Shown here in pieces: positions 51,286 through 63,492 of a stretch of DNA of 64,000 bases (position 1 is the stretch's first letter; every line of letters begins with the position of its first letter). The notes beneath the pieces were generated by a model. That model was given only the letters and a program-made list of their open reading frames with translations, ran no database searches and was not told the DNA's origin. This stretch comes from Physcomitrium patens (Eukaryota; Streptophyta; Bryopsida; Funariales; Funariaceae). The stretch is from positions 12,643,516 through 12,707,515 of the forward strand of contig NC_037260.1 of NCBI RefSeq assembly GCF_000002425.4, given 5' to 3'. Both the position numbers and the translations under genes were made by a program.

Positions 51286-54200
51286 TAACACTCGACTTCG
51301 GGATAACCTTCTCACTCAACATCCGTTTATACGAAGTCTAGAGTCCAGACGAGCATGGAACCACATAAACTACCTAGAAAGGAGAACTTAGATAAAATTG
51401 ATCCGAGAATCATCATGTGCACAAAATCTTCTACATTGTTTATTTATTTATTTATTTTTCTTCAAATCCTCCATACAGACCATATTGTATTTGAATCACA
51501 TCACAAATCAACGGGGAGCGACTGGTCACTGAATCATATTATTGTAATAGAATTGGGAGATGATGAAATTAAAATATTCAAGAATATTAACTAAGTATAA
51601 AAAAAGGATGGTCTAGAAAGTTGTAGAAAATATGTGAAAATATGCTCCATAATTGTTTTCACTTGATTAAAAGTGGTCTTGAAAATCATGGGCTACACCT
51701 TGAATTATTCTCCAACATTGTCTCATTTTGCAGTCAAAGAGAAGGTTCAAGTTTAATAAGATTTAAATAAAATAACACAAGTCCAAATTTTTTGTGGTGA
51801 ATTTATGGTACTGCATAAGTCATAATATATTTGAAGAAATCATTAAATTCATAATGTGCTGATATTGCAACATCCGTAGTATCATCATAATCAATACTAA
51901 TGTAAGTAATTACAACAAGATGCTCCAATTCTAACTCTATATGTTCTTCAGTCTTTTGCAGCAATATTTGATGCTACATACATTGGTCATTTTAAACTAT
52001 GTTTAAACAAAATGATTATTCTATAGAACAACAATTTTTCTTAGATGTATTTGTTTTACTTCATAAAAAAAGACTCTTATCTTTAAAGTATTTTTTTGAG
52101 GTCTTTTGATTGTTTTAATAAACAATAGTACTACAATATTCTATAATACTTTGAAACAATCTTTCTTTATCTCTTTTCAACTTTATTTCCAAATATTGAC
52201 TAATCAATTTTTGAAGCATAAAATCTTTTTCTTACAATTCTTAACATTATAAACTTGACAATTATAATGTGATATTTCTAAATGATATTTCTAAATGATA
52301 TTATAAAAATTCTTCAACAATTAAATCATTTACCAACTACAATTCATGAAATGATATATTGTAACAATTAAAGTTTTATAATTACAATATTTTTATTCAA
52401 TATTGCCAAAAATAAAGAAAGTCTATAATTTTATCACAAAATTGCCTATGCTGCATTGCACAATATTAAAATTATACACAAATAATTACTTTCATTTCAA
52501 CATGCATTTTCAATAGTTGCAAGTTAGATTCTTTTTTAACCACTTCAATTAGTTGTTGTACTTTATACTTATAAAAACATTAAATATATCTAATTACCAG
52601 ATCACTCAAATTTATCAATAAATAAATAAATAAATAAAATCTATGATATTGACATTTTATTTTTCATATTAACTAGTCTTCAAAATTCTCCTAAATTATT
52701 TCTCTAATAAGCATTATCTTAAGGCTTAACCATGAAGTCCAAATAAAAAGCTCACAATAAATTTTTCTTTTAATTCTTGGAACATTGCAGAATATGACAC
52801 AAGACTAGTTGGCACTTGTTTAATGTTAGCAAATTTCAACATCATTATTGCATTGCAACCATTTCCAAAGAAGTTGTCAACAAGGTATTTAATTCTACCA
52901 AGGTTGTTAGATATCAACATCTTCGTCTAAAGCCGTACACTTTCCTTGCAATCACACCTCTAAACATTAAAATCTTAACAGCTTTAGTAGCAAACATATC
53001 ATAGACAACTGTTTTATAATTAAAAAAATAATCGCAACCTTGCAAAGAGTTATGATCCTTCTAGTCGTGACATCCTTTGATATAATATATTGTGTATAAA
53101 AATATAATTCTAATAATAAAAATAAATATATTTACATAGTGTTTAACATGAAAATTTTTAATATGATATTAGAGCAGCAATAAAAAAAGATAATTCAAAA
53201 AATAAATTAAAAAAATATAAAAAATTAGATTAAGAAGCTTTAATGAAAAATGATTGTGTTAAAAATATTTTGCACAAAAACTAGAGCACTAGCAGACCCG
53301 GTTCTTTTACAAGTATGGCTTCAAATAGCCTTACTATTAAGGAATGGCTAAAATTTGATGGCTCTTGTTATACATTGTGAACCCAAATTTCACCACTGAA
53401 TGAAACTAATGCCACACAACAAGTTTAAGAGGTGGAATAGAGGACTCCCAATTGTGTAATTGCTAAGTTGATTTAAATCTTAGTGTTAACAATTCAATTA
53501 ACTTTAAGCTTTGGAAGCAATGGTTACCAATATATATATATATATATATATATTTTTAATGAGATTACTATGGTCTTCAAGACTATTTGCATGATCTCTA
53601 CTTAAATCTCAATAGATTATTCAAGATCATTTATATAATATTTAATTATTAATTTTTATGTGATTACAAAAATATGATTTTTATTAAATTAATTAAATAA
53701 TTAATTAGTTTAAACTTATAAATTATCATCCTTTAAATAACTAATGATGAAATTACTTGATCAAATTATTGCCATTCATTCGTGGTAAAAATAAAAAATC
53801 TTAAAGGTTGAGTTAAAGATAAAAGATAAAAGTTAAAAATAAAAGAAAAATGAAAGATTAAAGATTAAAAATTAAAAATTAAAATCTAAAAGTTGAAATA
53901 TGTAAGTTAAAAATTATTATAAAATTAAAAATAAAAGTAGGACTAAAGAGAGATAAAAACAAAGGTACCTTGATAACGTCTTAGAATTGAGGGTAGCAAT
54001 TTCTTTCTACTCCAAAATTTTCTAAAATTTGTGATTAATTCCAAATTGAATGATTTTTAGTTTGTTGCAAAGTTAACTTAAAGGCACTCGTGCTTCAATA
54101 AATTTAAATTCAATCCAATATCTAAGCGGCAAGAAATGCTCTTTCAATGTTGAGTGAGTAAGATTGCCATAGCAGACAACCTCCCTCCACATGAAAATTA

Positions 54201-55931
54201 ACCAAAAATTCAATTCATCTTTGAATTTAGTAAAATTTATTCCATAAAATATCAGCTTAAAGATCTACCTACTTTCAATTTTTTATAATAATCTAATTAG
54301 GATGCACTAAGAAATATCTTTTCTAAAATGGAAGATGTAAACTACTAAGGCAGCCAATCCCTAAGCACTCAAAATTCTACCAAAATTTTGTTCATACTCC
54401 AAATCAAGCAATCTTTACCTTGTTCAAAAACTAATATCAATAGTTATAAGTAAAAAAAATCACATCAAAAATCAAAAAATTTTATGATTGATTTAAAGAA
54501 AGCTGAAGTTCTTAATCCCTTCGGATATTTGGAAGGTAGAGAGAGCTATCTACCACAATGACCTATGTCTTAAAACCCAATGACCATCATTTACTACTTT
54601 AAATCCACAAGTTTACAATGAGATTAAAAAATAAATAAATAAATAAAAAAAATAAAATTAGGATTTAGGACCAAACTTTGTCCTTCACTAAAAGAGGAGA
54701 GATAGAGGGCTTGGAGAACCAAGCCACTCTTATACAATTGAGTGGTGGATTGTGGGACAGCAGCTACATCTCCATCCTTGATCTCTAAGATTTCTAACAT
54801 AGATCTACGACCTTTATTCATCCAAGAACCAATTTCGTTACCAAGGTTGATGACTCTTGTAAGTAGTCAAAAAAACACCTTTTGGTAAATCTAACTTCAC
54901 CATTGTATTCAAAATACCTTTGTATGCTAAAATTAATCACTTATGTGCATTAATCCATGCTCAATTGTAATTTTTATGAAAGTTTTCACCTACAAGGATT
55001 TTGGCAATTCTTATAAAATTCTTCAAAATGAGAATTTCATCGCTCCACTTGTATTTTGAAGGAGAGGGTGACGATCTTATTTTCTTCACTCCATGGAGTG
55101 AATCGAGTGCCACCATTGCATTGAAAAAGCTTCTATTAATTAGAAGAACCACTATGGTGTTTGAATTTGTTGAATTGGAGGAAATTTCAAAACTGTCATT
55201 GCTAAACTTTATTACATCTTTTAGAAAATTATAATTCTAACTTACTCTAAATCATGTGAAATGATTATAAATGAGCTCATAGACTTTTAGTCAATCCTTA
55301 TAGTAGTGACTAATAATCTCTATATTATTAAAATTAACTTAGTTGCTATTCTAATTTTCCAACTTTTATCACTTTGGTCCTAATGAAAATAATTCAAAGA
55401 ATTAGGCTATAATTTATACCATCAAAGGTTGCAATCCTAAAAATTCTATAAAAATAAACTCTACTTATATAAATACTAATCTAATATACTCAATTATCAT
55501 AAAATAGGAAAATAACAAAAATTTAAATTTTGAAGCATAATTGAGATTTTACATACAATATGGGAACAAAAGATAAAAATAAAGTTTAAAATAGAAGAGA
55601 TATAGAAGATAATATTGGTAGAAAACAAAACCAATGACAATTCCAGAAGCAAGGATAATAATACAATTATTACCAATAAATCAAATTTAAATATAAATAT
55701 AGAAGAAAAAAAGACCATACTGTACTTATAGCCATTTAGAATTGTGTCAATTCTATCTTCTCCCACATAATAGCATGCAAGATAATCAATGAAAAATATC
55801 TTACTTCAAAACTTCTATACTTCATTAGTAATGTTGTCAACTAAACTTACCAACAAGAAAAATTCATAATGATAAAAATAAAGATATGAAGATAAGTAAT
55901 TCAACATCGATATAACTTCAGAACATTAAGA
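51286..55931. other. AT-rich intergenic DNA, possible decayed retroelement traces
   Basis: AT-rich throughout, with (TA)n at 53529-53552 and tetranucleotide runs near 51440 and 52620. Around 53170 there is a TGATATTAGAGC string resembling a plant retroelement primer-binding site. About 130 nt later comes MASNSLTIKEWLKFDGSCYT in one frame, vaguely like a gag start. That trace is weak. No gene is supported. Confidence 0.45.
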
Positions 55932-56200
55932 TGTCAAGGACATACACTAGGAAGTTGTAGAAGATTCTAGAAGATTCTAGAGAAGCTTTGTAGTTTGTAA
56001 AAGCTGCTTGAGAAGCTTCATAACTTGTAGTATATATAGGAGCCGAGATTGAGGGGATCCTCAGTCTCGACAATACATCTCTTGGAGCTCTAGCTCACCT
56101 CTCTAGTTTTGTTCTTATACTCATCTGATTAAACTAATTCTTGCCAATTTTTTTTGAGCTTCTTGTTTAGATTTCCATTTAGTATTCTAAATTTGTGACA
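55932..56200 (+). repeat. 5' LTR of the chromovirus
   Basis: It begins TGTCAAGG and ends TGTGACA. A TATA-like TATATATAGG lies at about 56031-56040. It contains one full and one partial copy of a ~30-bp unit (AGAAGCTT...GCTGCTT) at 55980-56030. A degenerate primer-binding-like string, ATATTAGAGCTAG, occurs at about 56227. Confidence 0.85.
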
Positions 56201-56476
56201 GTTTGTCGAGACTACACTCATCTTTCATATTAGAGCTAGTTCCTTCTTGTTAGAGTAGGGATTATCCCTCTACTTGAAGGTGTTGACATTTTAGAGGTTG
56301 CGGATTATCCTCCTCTAAACTGATATTCTTCTATTATAATATTGGAGTCTTATCTTTCTTGGAGAGAATGGATTACCCCTCTTCTTGAAGGTTTTAAGGC
56401 TTTTTAGAGGTTGCGGAGTATCCTCCTCTAAACTAATACTACCTTCTTATAGAGTCATTTATTTACTTCTCGTAGA

Positions 56477-57470
56477 ATGGTCGGAGGTCAAGATATTAGT
56501 ATGACTGAAAGTTTGGAGTCCAAGTTGGATGCCATTATGAATGCTCTTGCTACATTATCACAAAGAACTATAGAGATCGAAAGAATCATTGCAAGACTTC
56601 ATAATAACGGAGCATCTAGGATGGCACAATCGAGGATTCACTAGCATCAAGCTTCAACACCAAGAGAAGCAGCTTTGCCTCTAGTTTAATAAGGACCGTT
56701 GGTCTTACAATGAAAGAAGCCCTGAATTAGCCTTCTAGACAAGTTTGATGGTACGTATTCTAAGTTTCGAGGTTTTATCAATCAAATTAGATTGATAACA
56801 GCTTTACAGTCCAAACAATATCTAATAGAAGAGTCACTTGTTGGAGTGGTTGAAACTTTGCTCATGGAGCAAGCTCTATCATGGTTTGCTCCTTTGTTTG
56901 AGAAAGAATTGTCAATTTTGAACAACTTCAAAACAAAATTGGAGGCATTTGCAGAAGCATTTAGTGAACATGACAAGGCGCAATGGGCTACAATAAAGAT
57001 TCGGTCACTACGACAAGGGGCACGCTTCGTGTGAGTCTATGCATCAGATTTTAGACAATTAGTATGTGACATCAACTGAGACTAGGAAGCATTGATGAGT
57101 CAATTTTATTGAGGCTTGACAGACAACATGAAGGATTTGTTATTATCTCTTCTCGATCCACGAATGCTCAATAAAGCCATTAGCTAAGCTATGAAGTACG
57201 ATAATCGCTTGTTCTAATATCACCAAGACCAACGCTCAAGACAACATACGACTCACCACGCTCCAAGTATGTCAACAAGTAATTTGAATTCACATTCAAA
57301 GGTGAAAGACATGAAAATTGATGTGATACGTGTCAAATCCTTAACTTTAGAAGAAAAAAAAGTGGCGTATGGAGAAAGAACTATACTTGTATTATGGTGA
57401 AGAAGGCCACAAAGTTGAAAACTGTCCTAAGAAGCAAAATCAATGCATTGTCAGGACCAGAGGCGCAATT
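56477..57470 (+). pseudogene. Degenerate gag of the chromovirus
   Basis: The frame starts MVGGQDISMTESLESKLDAI and breaks at several stops. A typical capsid stretch, ALSWFAPLFEKELSILNNF, is readable at 56870-56940. Near 57390-57430 a nucleic-acid-binding knuckle is recognisable as GEEGHKVENC, but its first Cys pair has been replaced by Tyr and Leu-type residues. Confidence 0.85.
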
Positions 57471-57559
57471 ATTCAAGAAAACAAAGATGTCCAGCCACAA
57501 TAGGGACCGTGCAGCTAGACAATTCAATACCACAACAACAATCAAATTCTTCTCTTTCT

Positions 57560-57840
57560 GCTCAGACTGCCCATTGCTTTACCATTCTTCTATCTTTTGG
57601 CCCTCAAAAATTAAAAACCTTAGCATTATTAGATTCAAAAGCATATGCTTGCTCTTTAAACAAAGAATTTTCTAAGTGTCACGAGATTCCTCTAATACAA
57701 AAATCTAAATCCATTCACGTAGAAATAATAGATGGACGACCTTTATTGTATGGTAGTGTCACATATGAATCAAAATCTATAGAGGTGACGTTTAAAGATC
57801 ATAGTAGTTATATAATTTTTTACTATTATTAGAATTTCGT
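57560..57840 (+). pseudogene. Degenerate aspartic protease of the chromovirus
   Basis: The stretch TLALLDSKAYACSLNKEF occupies the position of the retroviral-type protease active site. The usual D-S/T-G triad reads D-S-K here, so the catalytic loop is broken. Downstream sequence (IPLIQKSKSIHVEIIDGRPL) keeps the family pattern. Confidence 0.75.
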
Positions 57841-58129
57841 AAAACCCTGTTATTCCTGGTCTTTCTTGGTAAAAAATGCATAATCCATCCATAGATTGGA
57901 GGTTACGAAAGATGACATTTTCTATAGAACATTCCAAGAATAAGCCTGTTAGAAGATCTCGAATCAAAAAACCCTTATTTATTGGAGCAAAAGTATTTGT
58001 AACATCATCCAAAGAAGGTACACCGTTTGTCATTTATGCAACTCCAACTAGCAGAGAGAAGATTTCGACAGTAAGTATACTAGAGCAATATAAAGATTTT
58101 GAAGACATATTTCAAAAGAAGAATGCCGC

Positions 58130-59460
58130 CATGCTACCAGAGCATCGACTATACGATTGTGCTATAGATTTGTAGGAAGGAACACAACCACCTTTTGGCC
58201 TAATCTATAATTTGTCGCAGATGGAATTAGAGGAGTTGTGAAAGTATATTGAGAAGAATCTAGCCAAGAACTTCATTTGTCATTCGAAGTCGCTAGTTGG
58301 GGCACCAATCTTATTTGTAAAGAAGAAAGATGGCTCACGGCAGATGTACGTGGATTATCGAGGTTTCAACAAGGTGACAAAGAAGAATCATTATCCATTA
58401 CCCTTAATATCAGGTCTTCTAGAGCAACTTGGGCATGCAAGGATCTTTACAAAGATTGATCTAAGAGGAGCTTATAACCTCGTGCAAATCAAGGAAGGAG
58501 ATGAATGGAAGACAACTTTGCATACAAGGTATGGCCATTTCGAATACAATGTCATGCCTTTTGGTCTTGTCAATGCTCTGACGATCTTTCAACACATGAT
58601 GAATGACATTTTTTTAAGCAACTTGACGATTTTGTTGTCATCTATTTAGATGATATTTTGATATTTTCCAAGAACATAAAAGAGTATGAGAAACATGTTT
58701 GTCTGGTCCTTGAGAAACTCTACAAGCGAGGACTTTATGCCAAATTAGAGAAGTGCTTGTTTAACTAAACTGAGATGGAATTTTAGAGATTCATTGCAAT
58801 TACGGAAGGTTTGAAGATGGACCCTAAGAAAGTGGAAGCAATTGTATCATAGAAAGTTCCAAAGATGATTAGAGATGTACAATACTTTCTTGCCTTTATT
58901 AACTTCTATCAGTTCTTCACTAAGAATTATTTTCAAGTTGTTGCTCCGCTCAATTGGTTGACATGTAAAGACAAGCTCAAATGGAGACTTCTAGTGAAAA
59001 AAACATTTCAAGATCTTAAGATGGCATTTATTATGGCTCCAATTTTGATACATTTGGACTTTGCAAAGGCCTTCTATTTGGAGATTGATGCTTCAGATTT
59101 TACTATGAGAGCTATACTTTCACAGATAGACACAGACGAGAAGTTTCACTTGGTTGCATTCTATTCTTGAAAGTTTTTTACTACCGAGATCAACTATGAG
59201 ATCCACGATAAAGAGCTTCTTGCGATTGTAGATTCTTTCGAAGAGTGGCGTCATTTTCTTGAAGGAGCTATGCATCCGGTGAACATATACACGGGTCACA
59301 AGAATTTAGAGTACTTCATATGGGCTTGAGTTTTGAATCGTCTTCAAGCTCGATGGAATATGTTGCTATCTAAGTTTGACTTTATTATAACTTATTGGTC
59401 TGGGAAGCAACAAGGACTATCCGATGCATTATCAAGGAAATCATATCTAGCACCAAAGGC
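58130..59460 (+). pseudogene. Degenerate reverse transcriptase and RNase H of the chromovirus
   Basis: Recognisable blocks are [56 protein letters not shown] and the catalytic YLDD box at about 58645-58660. RNase H is seen as FYLEIDASDF (59066-59100) and [16 protein letters not shown]. At least one frame change and several TGA/TAG/TAA codons interrupt it. Confidence 0.9.
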
Positions 59461-59898
59461 TGAAGAAGCAACATTTGATCAATAGTGTACAAAATTGTTG
59501 AAGTTGAAACAATTCAGGCTTTGCTTTGTTATAGTGCCAATTGATATTGACCACCTCAACCAAGTACGTACTACAACTATTGGAGATTCTGTAGTCCTCA
59601 ATATCACACAACATGTCAATAATAATGAGTTCAAGGTGGAACGAGATCTTTTATACTTTGAAGAGCAATTATATATTCCAAAGGGACTAACACGACTCCG
59701 AGTTCTCCAATCTTGACCCGACTTTCTAACTGCAGGACATTTTGGATTCAATAAGACCTTGGAACTTATTTGTCAAGATTTTTGGTGGCCTCAAATGTGA
59801 AAGGATGTCAAAGATTTTATCCTGTCCTATGACATTTGTTCAAGATCCAAGAATCCTCGGTATTGTCCTTATGGTCTTCTTTAGCCATTGCTTATTAC

Positions 59899-61505
59899 AC
59901 GTTGTCGTAATGTGTGAAGTCTTGCTTGAGAATGCTCCGGGCCCCTGGCTATAGAAGGAAGAATAGAAATTGCGATAACAAAATCCTAAATAGAATACTA
60001 ACAATGCTCTAATTAGACTATAATAATGTTAAACAAACGTAATCAAATTCAAAACAACTCAAAGAAATTTCCAACAAATAATAAAATTCTTAAAGAAATA
60101 TTAGAATGATCACAAATTTTACTCAAATATATGTCAATTCAACCTTAATTTAATTCTAGTTAAAACCCTATTGAATTTCACCCAACTTTAGACCAAACCT
60201 AATTAAATCTTAATCCCTAATAATTCTTAAATCCTAAGTCAAATCCTAAACAAATCTTAAATTAAACCCTATTCCAAACCCTAAACCTTAAATCAAATCT
60301 TAACCAAATCCTAATCCAAACCCTAATCCAAACCCTAGCCAAACCCTAATCCAAACCCTAATCCAAATCCTAATCCAAATCCTAATCCAAATCCTAATCC
60401 AAACCCTAATCCAAATCCTAATCCAAATCCTAAACCGAATCCTAGCCAAACCCTAATCCAAATCCTAGTAATTCCTATGACAGATTTAAACCTCAATATC
60501 TGATGAATAAACCATTGATCTCAATTCAAAATTTGCACACTTCTTTAAAATCAAATTCAAAATAAGCAAATTATTTTTTGAGAAGGATCGGAGTTACCAA
60601 ATTGACGAAAACCTCAAAAATGTGTTTGGGTGTTAGCCGGCCTCCTTCTCCAATCTTGTTGGCAATCCTTCCAGAGCCAATTTCTCTTCTTTGCGCCATT
60701 CGATTGGTTTCAAATTTCTCATGGACATAAGAAAACAAGTCTAATATCCTCTCACATAAGTTTTACTCCAATCCAACTAGTAGATTGCATGAAATCTTAA
60801 AAACCCTCATTGGACCTAAAATTCTACTTTCTTAAACCTCAATATCTCTCAGTTCATTTGTTAGATCAAGTTGAAATTCACGACATATATTCAGCACAAC
60901 TATAACCATGAATCCAAAAAAATTCATCCATAGATCTATAACAAAACTCTCGAAATCACTCAAAACATAAATCCTATTTTATTTCATAAAACCCAAGTCA
61001 TTTGAAAAGAAACTCAACTTTGCAAAGCTCTTTCAAATTCATATCAACTCCAAATCACCCAATATCAACGCCCATAGAAACCTTATCCAACCTTCTCACC
61101 AACTCCACTCTCCGATTTGCCAAAGAGTCCCGGAGTCATCGTCGAGACTCGGTTTTGTGCCTTAGGATCTGATTTCGACACTGGTTCATATCCGGCCCTC
61201 TCCGGGTATCAATATCTATTTTTTCTAAGTAACTTATTTCTAGAATTTACTCTTAACTTTGTTCTAAGGATTCCTATATCATTTATTTTCCCAATCTACT
61301 TTGATTTGCCTTACTTATGGTACTACAAAGTAAGTAGAAGTCACCTTTCTAAAAGGCAGCATTGGTACCTTTTAATTTTTCTACCCCTTTGGCTATTAAC
61401 TATATTTCTAAGAATATTTGTTCTAATACTTTGAACTAAGATCTCTTAAATTATAATAATCTCTACACTCTTTTACCTATTAATCATGTTACATCACGAC
61501 AACGT
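59899..61505. mobile_element. Nested solo LTR (59903-61501) with ACGT target duplication
   Basis: The insert starts TGTCGTAATG and ends CATCACGACA, ends that are TG...CA and imperfectly inverted. ACGT flanks it on both sides (59899-59902 and 61502-61505), and removing it restores the host integrase frame. It has no coding capacity, so a solo LTR of about 1.6 kb is the best reading. It carries a telomere-like minisatellite. Confidence 0.8.
60230..60470. repeat. Telomere-like degenerate minisatellite (unit ~12 bp)
   Basis: Tandem variants of AAACCCTAATCC and AAATCCTAATCC are repeated roughly 15-18 times. It lies inside the solo LTR. The plant telomere unit is CCCTAAA, so the resemblance is partial. 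Confidence 0.85.
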
Positions 61506-62339
61506 CAGCCATGGTCTTCAGTTTCCATGGACTTCATTACAGACCTACCGCCATCGAATTCATTTGACAATATCTTTGTTGTGGTAGATTGGCTTACAAA
61601 GATGGTACACTTTGTTCCTTGCAAGAAAATATCGTCAAGCAAAGACACAGCAAGATGCTTCCTTGATAGTTTGTATCAATATCATGGTTTATCAGATGAT
61701 ATCATATCGGATCAAGGAACCCAATTCGTATCAAAGTTTTAGAGATCTCTCTTTGAGATATTAAAGGTGGATATCAAGCTTTCTTCCGCTTTTCATTCTC
61801 AAACTGACGGCCAAACAGAACGGGTGAATCAAACTTTGGAGTAGTATTTATGATGCAGTATCAACTATCAACAAGATGATTGAACTGCATACATATCATT
61901 AGCCAAGTTTGCATATAACAACACCCTTCATGCGTCGACTCAACAAACACTATTCTTTTTCAACTATGGATATCATTTAAAGCTTGATTTGTTGAGTTTG
62001 TCAACTAATAACAACCTGGCAGCTGAAGAATTTGTGAAACAACTATCAGAGCTTTAAAAAAATTCAATTGCAAACTGCCCAAGAAGCTTACAAGGTATCC
62101 GCAAACAAATTTTGGAATCAAGTACCTACTTTCAAAATTAAAAATAAAGTATGGCTACTTCAATGGAATATCAAAACCAAGCAGCCATGTGATAAATTGG
62201 ACTACCAGAGATTGGGACCATTTGTCATCTAGAAGCAAATGAATCTAATGGCATACCTTTTGGGATTACTGGCTGCTATGAAGGTACATCCAGTCTTTCA
62301 TGTTTCTTTGTTGGAGCCTTATTGAGAGTCATCTTTTCC

Positions 62340-62570
62340 TAGAAGAGTGCAATTTCTGCCACCTAGTATTGAATTTGAGAACCACGAGGAATACGAGGTA
62401 GAATAGGTATTAGATTTGCAATGTCAGTGGGAGAAATTTGAGTACCTAGTGCATTGGAGTGGCTATGATATCAATGAGCGCACATGTGAACCAACAAAAA
62501 ATCTTATCAATGCGTCGCAAAAGGTACAGGAGTTTCATCGACGCTATCCTTTGAAACCTAAGCTCTTTTA
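62340..62570 (+). pseudogene. Chromodomain at the integrase C-terminus of the chromovirus
   Basis: The frame reads FENHEEYEVE, a stop, VLDLQCQWEKFEYLVHWSGY and DINERTCEPTKNLINA. This is a chromodomain with the YLVxWxGY core and the following WEP-like motif changed to CEP. In chromoviruses it directs integration to heterochromatin marked by histone methylation. Confidence 0.88.
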
Positions 62571-62730
62571 ATGAAAGTTTTTCAGTAAAGTTCTTTCTCT
62601 TTGAAATCTCTTTATCCTCGGCCTTACAAAGAAGGGGAAGAAGGAACCTCTAAAAGACATAGTTAGAGACTAAAAATATATAACGTGAGCACATTCTTCC
62701 ATGTTTAGTGCTTGTATTTTTTGGTTTAAT

Positions 62731-63060
62731 ATGGATAGCCAAGAAATAGATACCATATCAGTCATGTCTGCTCAATCGAGTATCTCATTAAAACGGCCCA
62801 AAGATGAAGAACCACCTATATTACAAAGATGACAGAGGATACCTAATAACAAGTTGCTAAAGATTGTGTTTGAGATAGAACCTGCCTATGGTGATCTTTC
62901 TGAAGGAGTGTTTACAAGGTAATTTTACAATGAAGACACGGAAGTTCATGCTTGGTTGCAAATCAAAGGTGTAGGACTTTATTGTTGGTTACAAGGACTA
63001 ATGAAATACTTGCCTCACGAACAACAATTGGAGTATATTGCAGATACTATGTGACAAATT
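62731..63060 (+). pseudogene. Extra ORF remnant between chromodomain and 3' LTR
   Basis: An ATG at 62731 opens a frame (MDSQEIDTISVMSAQSSISL, later FEIEPAYGDLSEGVFT, then EDTEVHAWLQIKGVGLYCWL) that runs to about 63055 with three or four internal stops. Its regular codon composition suggests former coding. I do not recognise a domain. Confidence 0.5.
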
Positions 63061-63131
63061 TTTAACTTCTCACGTTGGTACTGACTCGTAATAGGAGTGC
63101 TTCTCGAAGACCTCAAAGTTAAAGGGGGAGG

Positions 63132-63492
63132 TGATATCTAGTACATATACTAGGAAGTTGTAGAAGATTTTAGAAGGTTCTAGAGAAGCTTTGTAGTTTG
63201 TGAAAGTTGCTTGAAAAGCTTCTATGCTCGTGGAAGCTGCTTGAGAAGCTTCCTAACTCATAGAAGCTGCTTAAAAAGCTTCCTAGTTTGTGGAAGCTAC
63301 TTGAGGAGCTTCCTAGCTTGTAGTATATATAGGAGTGTAGACGAGGGGAACCTCAGTCTCAACAACACACCTCTTGAAGCTCTAGCTCACCTCTCTAGTG
63401 TTGTTCTTGTACTCATCTAATTCATCTAGTTCTTACCGATTCTACTTAAGATTCTTGTTTAGATTTCCAGTCAATATTCTAAATTCATGATA
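63132..63492 (+). repeat. 3' LTR of the chromovirus, with expanded 30-bp repeats
   Basis: It begins TGATATCTAG directly after the polypurine tract and ends CATGATA. It matches the 5' LTR but is 92 bp longer because the 30-bp unit occurs four full times plus a partial copy at 63183-63323, upstream of TATATATAGG. Confidence 0.85.

Larger units (their letters stand above)
59720..62090 (+). pseudogene. Degenerate integrase of the chromovirus, split by the nested solo LTR
   Basis: The zinc-binding region is at about 59728-59880 (HFGFNKTLEL ... DICSRSKNPR), with the first Cys of the CxxC pair changed to Tyr. The catalytic core resumes after the insertion at 61506: SMDFITDLPPS, IISDQGTQF and SQTDGQTERVNQTLE supply the D, D and E residues. 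The reading frame continues precisely across the insertion once one ACGT copy and the insert are ignored. Stops occur within the core. Confidence 0.88.
55932..63492 (+). mobile_element. Degenerate Ty3/gypsy LTR retrotransposon with chromodomain (chromovirus), interrupted by a solo LTR
   Basis: The element is bounded by direct LTRs at 55932-56200 and 63132-63492. Gene order is gag, protease, reverse transcriptase, RNase H, integrase, chromodomain, which defines Ty3/gypsy chromoviruses. All reading frames carry stops, so it is not autonomous. Without the nested 1.6-kb insertion the element is about 6 kb. A polypurine tract, AAAGGGGGAGG, ends right before the 3' LTR. Target-site duplications could not be confirmed. 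Confidence 0.92.

Noticed and set aside
59899-61505. DNA transposon with terminal inverted repeats
   Set aside because: The inverted ends are short, begin TG and end CA, and a 4-bp duplication with no transposase fits a solo LTR better.
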